A stretch of 15,699 nucleotides of DNA from an archaeon (GTDB lineage Archaea > Asgardarchaeota > Hermodarchaeia > Hermodarchaeales > Hermodarchaeaceae): the NCBI GenBank assembly GCA_016550395.1, contig JABXGY010000189.1, forward strand, positions 1 to 15,699. The letters run 5' to 3'. Numbering within the stretch: position 1 is the stretch's first letter; each line of letters opens with the position of its first letter. The notes below the pieces were generated by a model. That model was not told where the DNA came from and searched no databases. It saw only the letters and a list, made by a program, of their open reading frames with translations. Positions 7,280 to 14,284 of the stretch are shown here, piece after piece. The position numbers and the translations under genes are program-made.

Positions 7280-7295
7280 ATCCGTTTATAATCAG
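7280..7295. promoter_or_regulatory. Divergent promoter element between carboxyltransferase and rubrerythrin genes
   Basis: In the 167-base divergent spacer an AT-rich core TTTATAAT (7285-7292) reads as a TATA-like box on both strands (minus: ATTATAAA). On the plus strand, transcription starting near 7315 would give a leader of about 38 bases before rubrerythrin, whose ATG follows GAGGTAAAAAACC. On the minus strand it would start the carboxyltransferase operon with a leader of roughly 75 bases. Placement is by eye only. Confidence 0.45.
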
Positions 7296-7352
7296 AAATC
7301 ACAAAGATTCTTAACCAGAATTCTAGTCATAATCCGAGCGAGGTAAAAAACC

Positions 7353-7937
7353 ATGTCCAAAACACTCATCGGACTCATGCAAGCCTTCATCGGCGAAAGC
7401 CAAGCCCGAAACCGATATAATATCTATGCAAAAATCGCGAAAAAAGAGGGTTATGAACAAATCTCTGAAATATTCAATGTTACCGCAGATAACGAACGGG
7501 TTCACGCAAAAAACTTCTGGCGTGCCGCCCAAGCCGTCATGAAAGAAACAGGAAAATCCTTGCCAGAAATCACTGTCGATGCCTTAGCTCCATTGAAAGT
7601 TGGTGACACCATTGAAAATCTAAAAGCTGCCATCGAAGGAGAAACCTATGAACACACCAAAATGTATCCCGACATCGCCGATACTGCTGAAAAAGAAGGA
7701 TTCAAAGCTATCGCTAACCAAGTCCGAGCCATCGCACACGCAGAAGTTCATCACGCTGATCGATACACCGCACTCCTCAAAGAAGTCCAAGCCAAAACCG
7801 TCTTCAAAAAGAAAAAACCAACACGGTGGATGTGTCGAGAGTGTGGCTATATTCATGAAGGTGAAGAGCCACCTGAACAATGTCCATCCTGTTTCCATCC
7901 ACGAGAATACTTCCAAGTACAATGTGAAACCTACTAA
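7353..7937 (+). CDS. rbr: Rubrerythrin
   Basis: Rubrerythrin, a non-haem di-iron peroxidase that reduces hydrogen peroxide in the cytoplasm of anaerobes, using electrons from rubredoxin; 194 residues, the classic length. The N-terminal four-helix ferritin-like domain carries the di-iron ligands in the expected order: Glu15, the ExxH pair Glu48/His51, the EGETYEH segment (96-101 region) and Glu131/His134. The C-terminal rubredoxin-like domain has CRECGYIHEG and CPSC (Cys161, Cys164, Cys177, Cys180). The ATG at 7353 sits 7-8 bases after GAGGT. It opens the plus-strand oxidative-stress group, and its electron donor rubredoxin is the next gene. Confidence 0.97.
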   Translation: MSKTLIGLMQAFIGESQARNRYNIYAKIAKKEGYEQISEIFNVTADNERVHAKNFWRAAQAVMKETGKSLPEITVDALAPLKVGDTIENLKAAIEGETYEHTKMYPDIADTAEKEGFKAIANQVRAIAHAEVHHADRYTALLKEVQAKTVFKKKKPTRWMCRECGYIHEGEEPPEQCPSCFHPREYFQVQCETY

Positions 7938-8008
7938 AACAATGACATCATAAGAACACCCAAACAATAATAACCCCAAACGAAACCACAAAAAGCAGGT
8001 GACCTACC

Positions 8009-8173
8009 ATGGCACAAAAGTACGTCTGCACAGCGTGCGGATATATCTACGACCCCGCGGTCGGAGATCCTGATGGTGGCGTCGAACCTGGCACCGCATT
8101 CGAAGACATCCCCGACGACTGGGTCTGTCCAGTGTGTGGTGTAGGCAAGGATATGTTCGAGCCTACCGATTAG
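8009..8173 (+). CDS. Rubredoxin
   Basis: Rubredoxin, 54 residues, a small one-electron carrier with a single Fe(SCys)4 centre. The two metal knuckles CTACGYIYDP and CPVCGVGKDMF are intact, as are the aromatic core residues and the central segment DPDGGVEPGTAFEDIPDDW. The ATG at 8009 has AGGTGACC directly upstream. It lies 71 bases after rubrerythrin and probably supplies electrons to rubrerythrin and to the superoxide reductase further downstream. The acidic composition is typical of the family. Confidence 0.97.
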   Translation: MAQKYVCTACGYIYDPAVGDPDGGVEPGTAFEDIPDDWVCPVCGVGKDMFEPTD

Positions 8174-8231
8174 ATTGTTGAATGAATTTGGCGGGGGTAG
8201 GCCCCGAGTGTGGAGTGCCGAATCCGCCCCA

Positions 8232-8263
8232 TTCTTGTTTTTTCACGAATGCGATTCTTTTTA
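8232..8263 (+). promoter_or_regulatory. T-tract and possible TATA element between rubredoxin and PC4 gene
   Basis: The 128-base spacer holds a run of six T (8238-8243) after ATTCTTG, a possible archaeal U-tract terminator for rubredoxin. Shortly after comes TTCTTTTTAG (8254-8263), which could be a TATA box for the next gene. Transcription from it would start near 8285, just before the GGTGAT ribosome site. Either element is only suggestive. Confidence 0.25.
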
Positions 8264-8301
8264 GGGCTCTATTCATCATTGTGGTATACGGTGATTTCAT
8301 C

Positions 8302-8562
8302 ATGACTCTTGTCGGTGAACCAGTAGTCCTACCCCGTAGTGAAACTGAAAAAATCTGGGTATCGGTATCGGAGTTTCGTGGGTTTGCTGGACTGGATATT
8401 CGAATCTATTATAATGCTGGTGAAGTAGATTGGCGACCAACGAAGAAAGGCGTCCGTATCTCTTTGGAGCTAAAGGATCAGTTGATTGCAGCGATTGAAA
8501 AAGTGGTAGCCCAGTATGAGACAGCTAAAGAATCCGGAGATGTTGGTGAAGCTAAAGATTAG
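8302..8562 (+). CDS. PC4/p15-like single-strand nucleic-acid-binding protein
   Basis: Small protein of 86 residues dominated by a PC4 (transcriptional coactivator p15) domain: EKIWVSVSEFRGFAGLDIRI, then a YYNAGEVDWRPTKKG turn and ISLELKDQLIAAIEKVV. The beta-sheet strands, the basic TKKG loop and the closing helix match the dimeric single-strand DNA-binding fold used in eukaryotic PC4 and prokaryotic YdbC-like proteins. In archaea such proteins are linked with transcription or single-stranded DNA protection. The frame is open from 8182, but the ATG at 8302 is preceded by GGTGATTTCATC, and the extra N-terminal stretch would be hydrophobic and unlike the family. It sits between two redox genes, so it may act as a regulator or DNA protector under oxidative stress; that role is a guess. 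Confidence 0.85.
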   Translation: MTLVGEPVVLPRSETEKIWVSVSEFRGFAGLDIRIYYNAGEVDWRPTKKGVRISLELKDQLIAAIEKVVAQYETAKESGDVGEAKD

Positions 8563-8613
8563 AAAAAGAGAACGCATTATAAGCTCAACGGTGTTAACTC
8601 CTGAACGAGAACT

Positions 8614-8889
8614 ATGAAAGTTATCGATGACTGTCCCGGTGCTGCTCCATTAAAACGACCTACAATTACCTTTAAGACATGCCCTAAGTGCGGTGAAGAA
8701 GTTGAACTCTTTTCCAACGATGTAAAGATGGATTGTGATAACTGCGGTTTTACGATCTACAATGATACGATGTCCTGTGTTCAGTGGTGCGAGTATGCCA
8801 AAGAGTGTGTAGGTGAAAAGATTTACAACGATGTCATGGAAATGATCAAACGTAAGAAACAACAGGAGACTAAAAACGGGATTGGATAG
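8614..8889 (+). CDS. Eight-cysteine zinc-ribbon-like protein
   Basis: A 91-residue protein of unknown function. A zinc-ribbon-like core has CPKCGEE (Cys23, Cys26) and CDNCGFTIYN (Cys41, Cys44). It is preceded by DDCPGAAP (Cys7) and followed by SCVQWCEYAKECVGE (Cys55, Cys59, Cys65), with a basic C-terminus. Similar small proteins with a CPG start, two CxxC pairs and a C-x2-WC-x2-A-x2-C tail occur in anaerobes, some next to HD-domain phosphohydrolases; this is from memory and untested. The additional three cysteines could hold a second metal or cluster. It lies between PC4 and desulfoferrodoxin with short gaps (51 and 43 bases), so it is probably co-transcribed with the oxidative-stress genes. 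Confidence 0.85.
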   Translation: MKVIDDCPGAAPLKRPTITFKTCPKCGEEVELFSNDVKMDCDNCGFTIYNDTMSCVQWCEYAKECVGEKIYNDVMEMIKRKKQQETKNGIG

Positions 8890-8932
8890 TCATTGACAAC
8901 ACATTAACAAAACGAATTATTTGGTGATTATC

Positions 8933-9310
8933 GTGACCGAGTTACTACAAATCTATAAATGCGAAGTTTGCGGGAATATCATCGAAGTGCTGCATACCGG
9001 TACTGGATCACTCGTTTGCTGTGGTCAGAATATGCGGCTGATGGAAGAATTCAAGGCAGACTTTAAGACCGAAAAGCATGTACCAGTCGTTGAGGAGACC
9101 AAAGACGGCATTCACGTCGTGGTTGGCTCCACGCCTCATCCTATGGTTGATGAGCACTGGATTGAATGGATCCAAGTAGTCAAAGACGGGACTATTATGC
9201 GTCAATTCCTTAAACCTGGCCAAAAACCCGAAGCTGACTTCCCGATGAAAGGTAAGCCTGATTATGCTCGTGAGTACTGCAACATTCACTTACTTTGGAA
9301 AACAAGCTAG
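8933..9310 (+). CDS. dfx: Desulfoferrodoxin (two-iron superoxide reductase)
   Basis: Superoxide reductase of the two-iron desulfoferrodoxin class, 125 residues. It reduces superoxide to hydrogen peroxide without producing oxygen, with electrons from rubredoxin; rubrerythrin then removes the peroxide. The desulforedoxin-type N-terminal centre has Cys10, Cys13, Cys29 and Cys30. The catalytic centre has Lys48, His49, His69, His75, Cys116 and His119, found in EKHVPVV, STPHPMVDEHW and YAREYCNIHLLW. All positions match the Desulfovibrio protein with a shift of one. The frame is open from a TTG at 8921, but the GTG at 8933 follows GGTGATTATC and gives the typical N-terminus MTELLQIYKCEVCGN. It is the last gene of the plus-strand island and ends before a hairpin. 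Confidence 0.97.
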   Translation: MTELLQIYKCEVCGNIIEVLHTGTGSLVCCGQNMRLMEEFKADFKTEKHVPVVEETKDGIHVVVGSTPHPMVDEHWIEWIQVVKDGTIMRQFLKPGQKPEADFPMKGKPDYAREYCNIHLLWKTS

Positions 9311-9332
9311 AAGTTCGATTCAGAATATTGAT

Positions 9333-9375
9333 TGGTGGCTAGCCTTTCGTGCTAGTCACCAGAATTCTCTTTTTT
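9333..9375. terminator. Hairpin between converging genes, likely bidirectional terminator
   Basis: Between the stops of desulfoferrodoxin (+) and the membrane zinc-ribbon gene (-) there is an inverted repeat: GGTGGCTAGC (9334-9343), a 7-base loop, and GCTAGTCACC (9351-9360). All ten positions pair if one G-U is allowed, and one flanking T-A extends it. On the plus strand it is followed by AGAATTCTC and a run of six T (9370-9375). This is what a stem-loop/U-tract terminator would look like. Archaeal termination depends mainly on the U-tract, so the stem may instead protect the 3' end. Confidence 0.55.
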
Positions 9376-9769
9376 AGTATGATTCAGTGACCACGGTTTC
9401 CTCTAAATCTACAACGTTCCCACAATAGGGACACTCGGCTCGTCTGGGGCCTACCCATTTGACTTCGTTGTATTTGAGGGGAGCATCACATTCGGGGCAT
9501 TCAGCAGGAAGGCTTTCCCGGACAACGCGGCGTTCATGGTGTGAATTGACGGTCGCAGGGATACTCGCTGGTGACAAGCTTTGAGCAGAGCGTCTCATCG
9601 ATTTGCAGATTATATAAAATACAAAAATAAAGATACTAACAAAGATGACGATAAATAGAATGAAAAATAAGCCAAAAGCGCCAAAAATCATGTTAAAAAA
9701 GAAATCAAAGGGATCAACTTGAGCAGCTAAGAAGAATAGTAGTAGTAGATGACTTAGTAGAAACATCAT
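9374..9769 (-). CDS. Small membrane protein with C-terminal zinc ribbon
   Basis: A 131-residue protein of unknown function. The N-terminus is strongly hydrophobic (about residues 3-16), followed by a second long hydrophobic stretch rich in Phe and Ile (about 22-55). A basic CKSMRR then marks the membrane border on the inside. The cytoplasmic tail carries a zinc-ribbon pattern: ECPECDAPLKYNEVKW and ECPYCGNVVDLEE (two CxxC pairs). Archaea carry many such membrane-anchored zinc-ribbon proteins without known role. Two ATG codons (9769 and 9766) compete as start; no clear ribosome site is visible. It lies 49 bases downstream of the biotin ligase on the same strand and may be part of that unit. Nothing in it suggests a link to biotin. 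Confidence 0.8.
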   Translation of the reverse strand: MMFLLSHLLLLFFLAAQVDPFDFFFNMIFGAFGLFFILFIVIFVSIFIFVFYIICKSMRRSAQSLSPASIPATVNSHHERRVVRESLPAECPECDAPLKYNEVKWVGPRRAECPYCGNVVDLEETVVTESY

Positions 9770-9818
9770 GGTATATCAATTTGTTCTGATGATTACACGC
9801 CTAAAAGAATTGTTGACG

Positions 9819-10649
9819 TTACTTATCTCCTTCAATATGCGTTGCGGAAATCACGTCACCAGACCGGATAAGTTGACGGCCTGACGCCATCTCCAGAACA
9901 AGACTGCCATCAGGTCCAATATCTTTAGCAAGACCTTTCACTTGGACATCTTCCAATTCAATAGCAACCTGTTTTCCTAGTGTCATACAAATACGCCGAT
10001 AATGGGGACTAATCGCTTTGAAACCCTGATCACATAACCGGATATACCAAAATTCCAGTTGTCCAATTAGATAGCTAAAGAGCCTTGGCATGTCAATTAG
10101 ACGTTGCAGGCACTCTTGGAGGGTCGTCGCGGTGACCTGCAAAGGCTCAGGAAATTCATTCAAGGTCATATTTGCATTGATTCCAATTCCTACTGTGACA
10201 TATTCAATATCATTGCCAATGAAGGTCCCTTCCGTTAGTATTCCTGCCACCTTCTTGTTGGCGACTAGGATATCATTTGGCCATTTCAAGGATGGCTTGA
10301 GACCCAAGGCGCTTTGGAGTACATTTGCCACGGCTACGCCGGCAGTAAGAGTGATGAGGGGCGCTTCTGCCGCTTTAATAGTCATGGGGCGTAGGAGGAT
10401 TGAGAAGTAAAGGCCACCAAGCGGTGAATGCCAAGGTCGGTTTAACCGTCCAATTCCAGCGGTCTGTGTATCTGCTAAGACAATGAGCCCTTCACGTTCT
10501 CCTAGTGCTCCCTGCTGCTTCAGGTAGAAATTCGTTGAAGGTAATGATTCGAAATGTAAAAGTCGCTTTAAGATAATTTGTGATGTGTTCCTTAGGGTTT
10601 GTTGATATGGATCATTTCGTGGTTCCAAGGGAATGGGTGGCTGAGCCAT
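9819..10649 (-). CDS. birA: Biotin protein ligase (no DNA-binding domain)
   Basis: Biotin-[acyl-CoA carboxylase] ligase, about 276 residues. It activates biotin with ATP and attaches it to the lysine of the carrier protein, here most likely Lys161 of the product of 3372-3959. Visible motifs are FESLPSTNFYL at the start of the catalytic domain, the biotin/ATP loop TQTAGIGRLNRPWHSP, KWPNDILV and KKVAGILTEG. A C-terminal SH3-like domain follows (VAIELEDVQVKGLAKDIGPD). There is no N-terminal helix-turn-helix, so it is a class I, non-repressor enzyme. The biotin loop is unusual: the common GRGRxGR reads GIGRLNR. The frame opens with GTG at 10658; I prefer ATG at 10649. It follows the epimerase gene after about 30 bases, which ties biotinylation to the methylmalonyl-CoA pathway. 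Confidence 0.94.
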   Translation of the reverse strand: MAQPPIPLEPRNDPYQQTLRNTSQIILKRLLHFESLPSTNFYLKQQGALGEREGLIVLADTQTAGIGRLNRPWHSPLGGLYFSILLRPMTIKAAEAPLITLTAGVAVANVLQSALGLKPSLKWPNDILVANKKVAGILTEGTFIGNDIEYVTVGIGINANMTLNEFPEPLQVTATTLQECLQRLIDMPRLFSYLIGQLEFWYIRLCDQGFKAISPHYRRICMTLGKQVAIELEDVQVKGLAKDIGPDGSLVLEMASGRQLIRSGDVISATHIEGDK

Positions 10650-10679
10650 TTTGCACACATCAATAGTACCAAGTAGGGT

Positions 10680-11087
10680 TTAATGGGTTTGTTTGGTTGG
10701 CTGACACAATTCGATAAGCACGCCATTTGTGCTGCGAGGATGTATAAATGCAATCAACTTGTTCCCTGCTCCGGGTCGTGGTGTCTCATCAATCAACTGA
10801 AAGCCAGCTGTCTTCATTTTCTCAAGTGTATCTCTGATATCGTCGACTTCAAGAGCAATATGGTGAATTCCTTCTCCACGCTTCTCAATAAACTTTGCAA
10901 CAACACCATCCGGGCTAGTCGACTCCAAAAGTTCGATACTCGAATCACCAATCGGAATATGAACAGTTTTCACCCTCTGGCTTTCAACAGTTTCAATACT
11001 TGAAGGTTCAAGACCGAGAATTTTCTGGTACAACATGAGTGCTGCTTCTGCATCTTTGACTGCGATACCAATATGTGCAATTCGCAT
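10680..11087 (-). CDS. mce: Methylmalonyl-CoA epimerase
   Basis: Methylmalonyl-CoA epimerase of the glyoxalase/VOC superfamily, 135 residues, the standard length. It interconverts (S)- and (R)-methylmalonyl-CoA and so links the carboxyltransferase to the mutase. It shows two VOC repeats. Metal ligands appear as His5 (AHIGIAV), Glu52 (SIELLES), His75/76 (GIHHIALEVDD) and Glu126 (GVLIELCQ). Glu35 lies where the catalytic glutamate is expected, and PRPGAGNKLIAFIHP is typical of the family. The ATG at 11087 has GGAGCTGTGTG upstream. It is the first gene of a minus-strand set with biotin ligase, and is divergent from the MFS transporter. Confidence 0.95.
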   Translation of the reverse strand: MRIAHIGIAVKDAEAALMLYQKILGLEPSSIETVESQRVKTVHIPIGDSSIELLESTSPDGVVAKFIEKRGEGIHHIALEVDDIRDTLEKMKTAGFQLIDETPRPGAGNKLIAFIHPRSTNGVLIELCQPTKQTH

Positions 11088-11163
11088 ACATCACACAGCT
11101 CCAGTTTCTCTTCTTAGGGGAGATTGAAAAGATTTCTGTTCAATTATTCTTGTAAGCCACAAA

Positions 11164-11176
11164 CGTTTTTATTTAA
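11164..11176 (+). promoter_or_regulatory. TATA-like element giving a probably leaderless MFS transcript
   Basis: The AT-rich element CGTTTTTATTTAA (11164-11176) is centred about 30 bases before the ATG at 11200. Archaeal transcription usually starts 22-27 bases after the TATA centre, so the mRNA would begin almost at the start codon. No ribosome binding site is visible before this ATG, in contrast to the redox genes, which fits a leaderless message. Confidence 0.45.
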
Positions 11177-11199
11177 GCTGAACGGCTCTGGCATCTAAT

Positions 11200-12444
11200 A
11201 TGAAACCAGAAGATACCCCGAGTGGAGACCCAACAAGTGAGAAACTGGCTCTAAATGCTAATCTCCTCATTATTTTTGGAGTTACGTTAATGGCAGTATT
11301 AGGCGTAGCAAGCATTACTCCAGCATTTCCTACTATTGGAAACCAATTTGGGATTCCACCTGAAATGATGAGTTTAGTCATTATTCTCTTCACAATTCCT
11401 GGGGTTATTTTCACACCTTTCTTTGGTGTCGCTGCTGATCGTTATGGGCGAAAACGCGTTCTGGTCCCCGCGCTAATCCTTTTTGGAATTGCAGGATTTG
11501 CATGTGCTTTTTCACAAGCTCTAGGAATATTATTTGGGCTCTCCACCTTTCTTGTGCTACTCATTTTTCGGTTCTTCCAAGGAGTGGGTGCTGCTTCTTT
11601 AGGTTCCATTAATGTAACGATTATCGGAGATTTGTATAAACGACAAACACGAACCCAGATAATGGGTTATAATGCCAGTATGCAAAGTGTTGGTACAGCT
11701 GCTTATCCGACGATAGGTGGATTTCTTGCACTATTTGGTTGGTTTTTCCCATTTTTTCTCCCCCTCCTCGCTATTCCCATTGGTATTGGTGCATTGATCA
11801 AACTGAAAAACCCAGAACCAACAGAAGTCACCTCACTACGCAGTTATTTTGGTGACGTTGCCCAACTTTTAAGGGATAAACGGGTACTGGGGCTCTTTGT
11901 GATTGGTACAACGTTATTCATCATGTTGTACGGAGCGATAATTTACAACCTTCCATTTTTGGTGACGACAGTCTTTTTTGTTAACTCATTTGTTGCTGGG
12001 TTAGTCGTTTCACTGATTTCTGTGGCCTCTGGACTCATTGCTCCACTAGTCGGGAGTTTAGCGCGAAGATACTCGCTGAAAATTCTATTACTAGTTGCTT
12101 TCCCCCTTTTTGCCCTGGGATTATTTCTAATCCCATTTGCACCCACACTTTGGTTGTTACTTATTCCTGTCTTTATTTACGGACTTGGTATGGGACTAGC
12201 GATGCCTAGTGTTCAAACATTGTTGGTGGGGCTTGCACCACTCAAATGCCGAGCGGCTCTCATGTCTCTCAATGGTTTTGTGTTGCGGTTAGGTCAAACT
12301 CTTGGACCTTTGATTATGGCGTTTGTCATTAGCTTTTGGGGGTTCACTGGTGTCTATTGGGTTGCAGCCATACTTGCTCTCCTAATGATTCCTGTGGTTA
12401 TTACGACCGTATCTTCACTGCGACCACTCAAAATTGACGATTAG
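11200..12444 (+). CDS. MFS transporter, drug:H+ antiporter-like
   Basis: Major facilitator superfamily membrane protein, 414 residues, with about twelve hydrophobic segments in two halves. MFS motif A is in the loop between segments 2 and 3: GVAADRYGRKRVL (75-87). The segment FFQGVGAASLGSINVTIIGD matches the fourth helix and its loop, as in DHA1-type efflux proteins. A short charged N-terminal tail (about 20 residues) is cytoplasmic. The substrate cannot be read from the sequence; drug or metabolite efflux is the common role, and export of an organic acid would fit the neighbours but is unproven. The gene stands alone on the plus strand between two minus-strand genes. It overlaps the stop of the converging mutase gene by four bases (12441-12444). 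Confidence 0.9.
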   Translation: MKPEDTPSGDPTSEKLALNANLLIIFGVTLMAVLGVASITPAFPTIGNQFGIPPEMMSLVIILFTIPGVIFTPFFGVAADRYGRKRVLVPALILFGIAGFACAFSQALGILFGLSTFLVLLIFRFFQGVGAASLGSINVTIIGDLYKRQTRTQIMGYNASMQSVGTAAYPTIGGFLALFGWFFPFFLPLLAIPIGIGALIKLKNPEPTEVTSLRSYFGDVAQLLRDKRVLGLFVIGTTLFIMLYGAIIYNLPFLVTTVFFVNSFVAGLVVSLISVASGLIAPLVGSLARRYSLKILLLVAFPLFALGLFLIPFAPTLWLLLIPVFIYGLGMGLAMPSVQTLLVGLAPLKCRAALMSLNGFVLRLGQTLGPLIMAFVISFWGFTGVYWVAAILALLMIPVVITTVSSLRPLKIDD

Positions 12445-14126
12445 AACAGTTGTGCTGGTTTGTATTCCCCAAAAATTTCACGGAATACATTACAAATTTC
12501 ACCCAAGGTTGCTCTTGCCTCAACGGCTTGTAAGATGGGTGGAAGTAGGTTTTCAGTTCCTTCAGCAGCCTCAAGGAGTCGATTGAGTGCGGTTTCCACT
12601 GCCGTGGTTTTCCGTTTTTGACGGAGACGTTTTAACTTTTGGATTTGCGCTTTTTCTACAGCAGGATCAACTCGCAGATAATCGATGGTGCGCTCTTCCT
12701 CTGGTATAGTAAATTGATTTACCCCAACAACGACTCGTTCATTGGCTTCGATTTCCCGTTGATAACGGTAGGCACTTTCATGGATTTCGCGTTGAATAAA
12801 ACCCGTTTCAATGGCTGGGAGTACACCGCCCATTTTATCAATTCGATCAAGATACTTCATTACGGCTTCTTCTATGTCAGTAGTAAGGATTTCAAGGAAA
12901 TACGATCCTGCAAAGGGATCGATGGTATTTGCGACGCCACTTTCATGAGCGAGTATCTGCTGGGTTCGTAATGCAATGGTGGCAGCTTTTTCAGTGGGTA
13001 ACGCTAGTGCTTCATCCATCGAGTTGGTATGGAGTGATTGGGTTCCTCCCAGAACTGCTGCCAAGGCTTGTAACGTGACACGTACAATGTTATTTTCCGG
13101 TTGGTGAGCGGTTAGGCTACACCCTGCTGTTTGTGTATGAAACCGTAACAACCAGGACCGGGGATTTTCCGCATTAAAGCGATCGCGCATAATCTTATAC
13201 CATAGGCGTCGGGCAGCCCGAAACTTAGCTACTTCTTCAAAGAGATCATTGTGGGCACCGAAGAAAAAGGATAGACGGGGTGCAAACTCGTCTACTTGAA
13301 GCCCTGCATCAATAGCTGCTTGAACATAGGCTATCCCATTAGCAAAGGTAAATGCAACTTCTTGAACGGCAGTACTTCCTGCTTCACGGATATGATATCC
13401 GCTTATGCTGATGGTATTCCACCGAGGTAGTTCTTCCCGACAATAAGCGAAGGTATCAGTAATGAGTCGCATGGAGGGTTTTGGAGGGTAGATGTAGGTA
13501 CCTCTTGCGACATATTCTATGAGAATGTCATTCTGGATTGTTCCACGGAGCAGTTTGGGGTTGACGCCCTGACCTTTTGCAATGGCGATATACATAGCGA
13601 GAAGAATAGATGCTGGTGCGTTGATCGTCATACTAGTACTCACTTTATCCAGAGGAATGCTATGGAAGAGGACTGCCATGTCCTCCACTGATGGAATTGC
13701 AACACCACATTTCCCAACCTCTCCCGCTGCCATACGGTGGTCAGAGTCATACCCAATTTGTGTAGGCAAGTCAAAAGCAACACTCAAACCAGTCTGACCC
13801 TGTTTCAGAAGGTATTGATATCGCTCATTCGTCTGTTCTGCAGTTCCAAATCCTGAATACATCCTCATAGTCCACAATCGCCCTCGATACATCGAGGGAT
13901 ATACACCTCGTGTATAAGGTGGTTCTCCCGGGAAACCAAGATCTTTGGCATAATCGAAGGTAGAAATGTTCTGTGGTGTGTAAAGACGATTTACTAGTTT
14001 ACTCGAAGTTGTGATGAAGTGTTCTCTACGTTCCGGCGTTTCTTTCAAATTGGGCTTCAGCACATCTTTTTCCCAGTCATTCTTTGCTTCCTCTACTGAT
14101 TTTTTCTTTAATTTTTTAACGGGCAC
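12441..14126 (-). CDS. Methylmalonyl-CoA mutase large subunit
   Basis: Catalytic large subunit of methylmalonyl-CoA mutase (succinyl-CoA to (R)-methylmalonyl-CoA, adenosylcobalamin radical mechanism), about 561 residues without a B12 domain. Counting from the TTG at 14153, the residues that set substrate choice in the Propionibacterium enzyme are all present: Tyr99 (Tyr89 there, RMYSGFG), Arg217 (Arg207, EYVARGTY) and His254 (His244, SGYHIREAG). The loop AFDLPTQIGYDSD is the normal form. It is a paralogue of the mutase at 1269-2945; well over half of the residues are identical by eye, including a long stretch around SLHTNSMDEA and HESGVANTIDP. No ATG lies near the N-terminus. TTG at 14153 or GTG at 14126 are possible; GTG gives an N-terminus (MPVKKLKKK) that resembles the paralogue. 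No small subunit gene is adjacent. Confidence 0.95.
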   Translation of the reverse strand: MPVKKLKKKSVEEAKNDWEKDVLKPNLKETPERREHFITTSSKLVNRLYTPQNISTFDYAKDLGFPGEPPYTRGVYPSMYRGRLWTMRMYSGFGTAEQTNERYQYLLKQGQTGLSVAFDLPTQIGYDSDHRMAAGEVGKCGVAIPSVEDMAVLFHSIPLDKVSTSMTINAPASILLAMYIAIAKGQGVNPKLLRGTIQNDILIEYVARGTYIYPPKPSMRLITDTFAYCREELPRWNTISISGYHIREAGSTAVQEVAFTFANGIAYVQAAIDAGLQVDEFAPRLSFFFGAHNDLFEEVAKFRAARRLWYKIMRDRFNAENPRSWLLRFHTQTAGCSLTAHQPENNIVRVTLQALAAVLGGTQSLHTNSMDEALALPTEKAATIALRTQQILAHESGVANTIDPFAGSYFLEILTTDIEEAVMKYLDRIDKMGGVLPAIETGFIQREIHESAYRYQREIEANERVVVGVNQFTIPEEERTIDYLRVDPAVEKAQIQKLKRLRQKRKTTAVETALNRLLEAAEGTENLLPPILQAVEARATLGEICNVFREIFGEYKPAQLF

Positions 14127-14284
14127 AAGGCATCCACTCTGGTTTCCATACAACCCTAGATTCTGATGAATTTAATACTGCTGTTCTGCCATGATTAACT
14201 TCCCAGCAATTACCAACGAACCTCAAATTGGTGTCAGCAACACAATCTTTAATCCTAAGGTTAACAATTTCAGCTAGGCTGGAT

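Noticed and set aside
7620..7991. Long antisense frame opposite rubrerythrin
   Set aside because: It is rich in Phe, Trp and Ser in a way typical of the reverse complement of a real gene, and the sense strand encodes a textbook rubrerythrin.
8182..8301. N-terminal extension of the PC4-like gene
   Set aside because: The extension is hydrophobic and unlike the family, while ATG at 8302 has a good GGTGAT site at the right distance.
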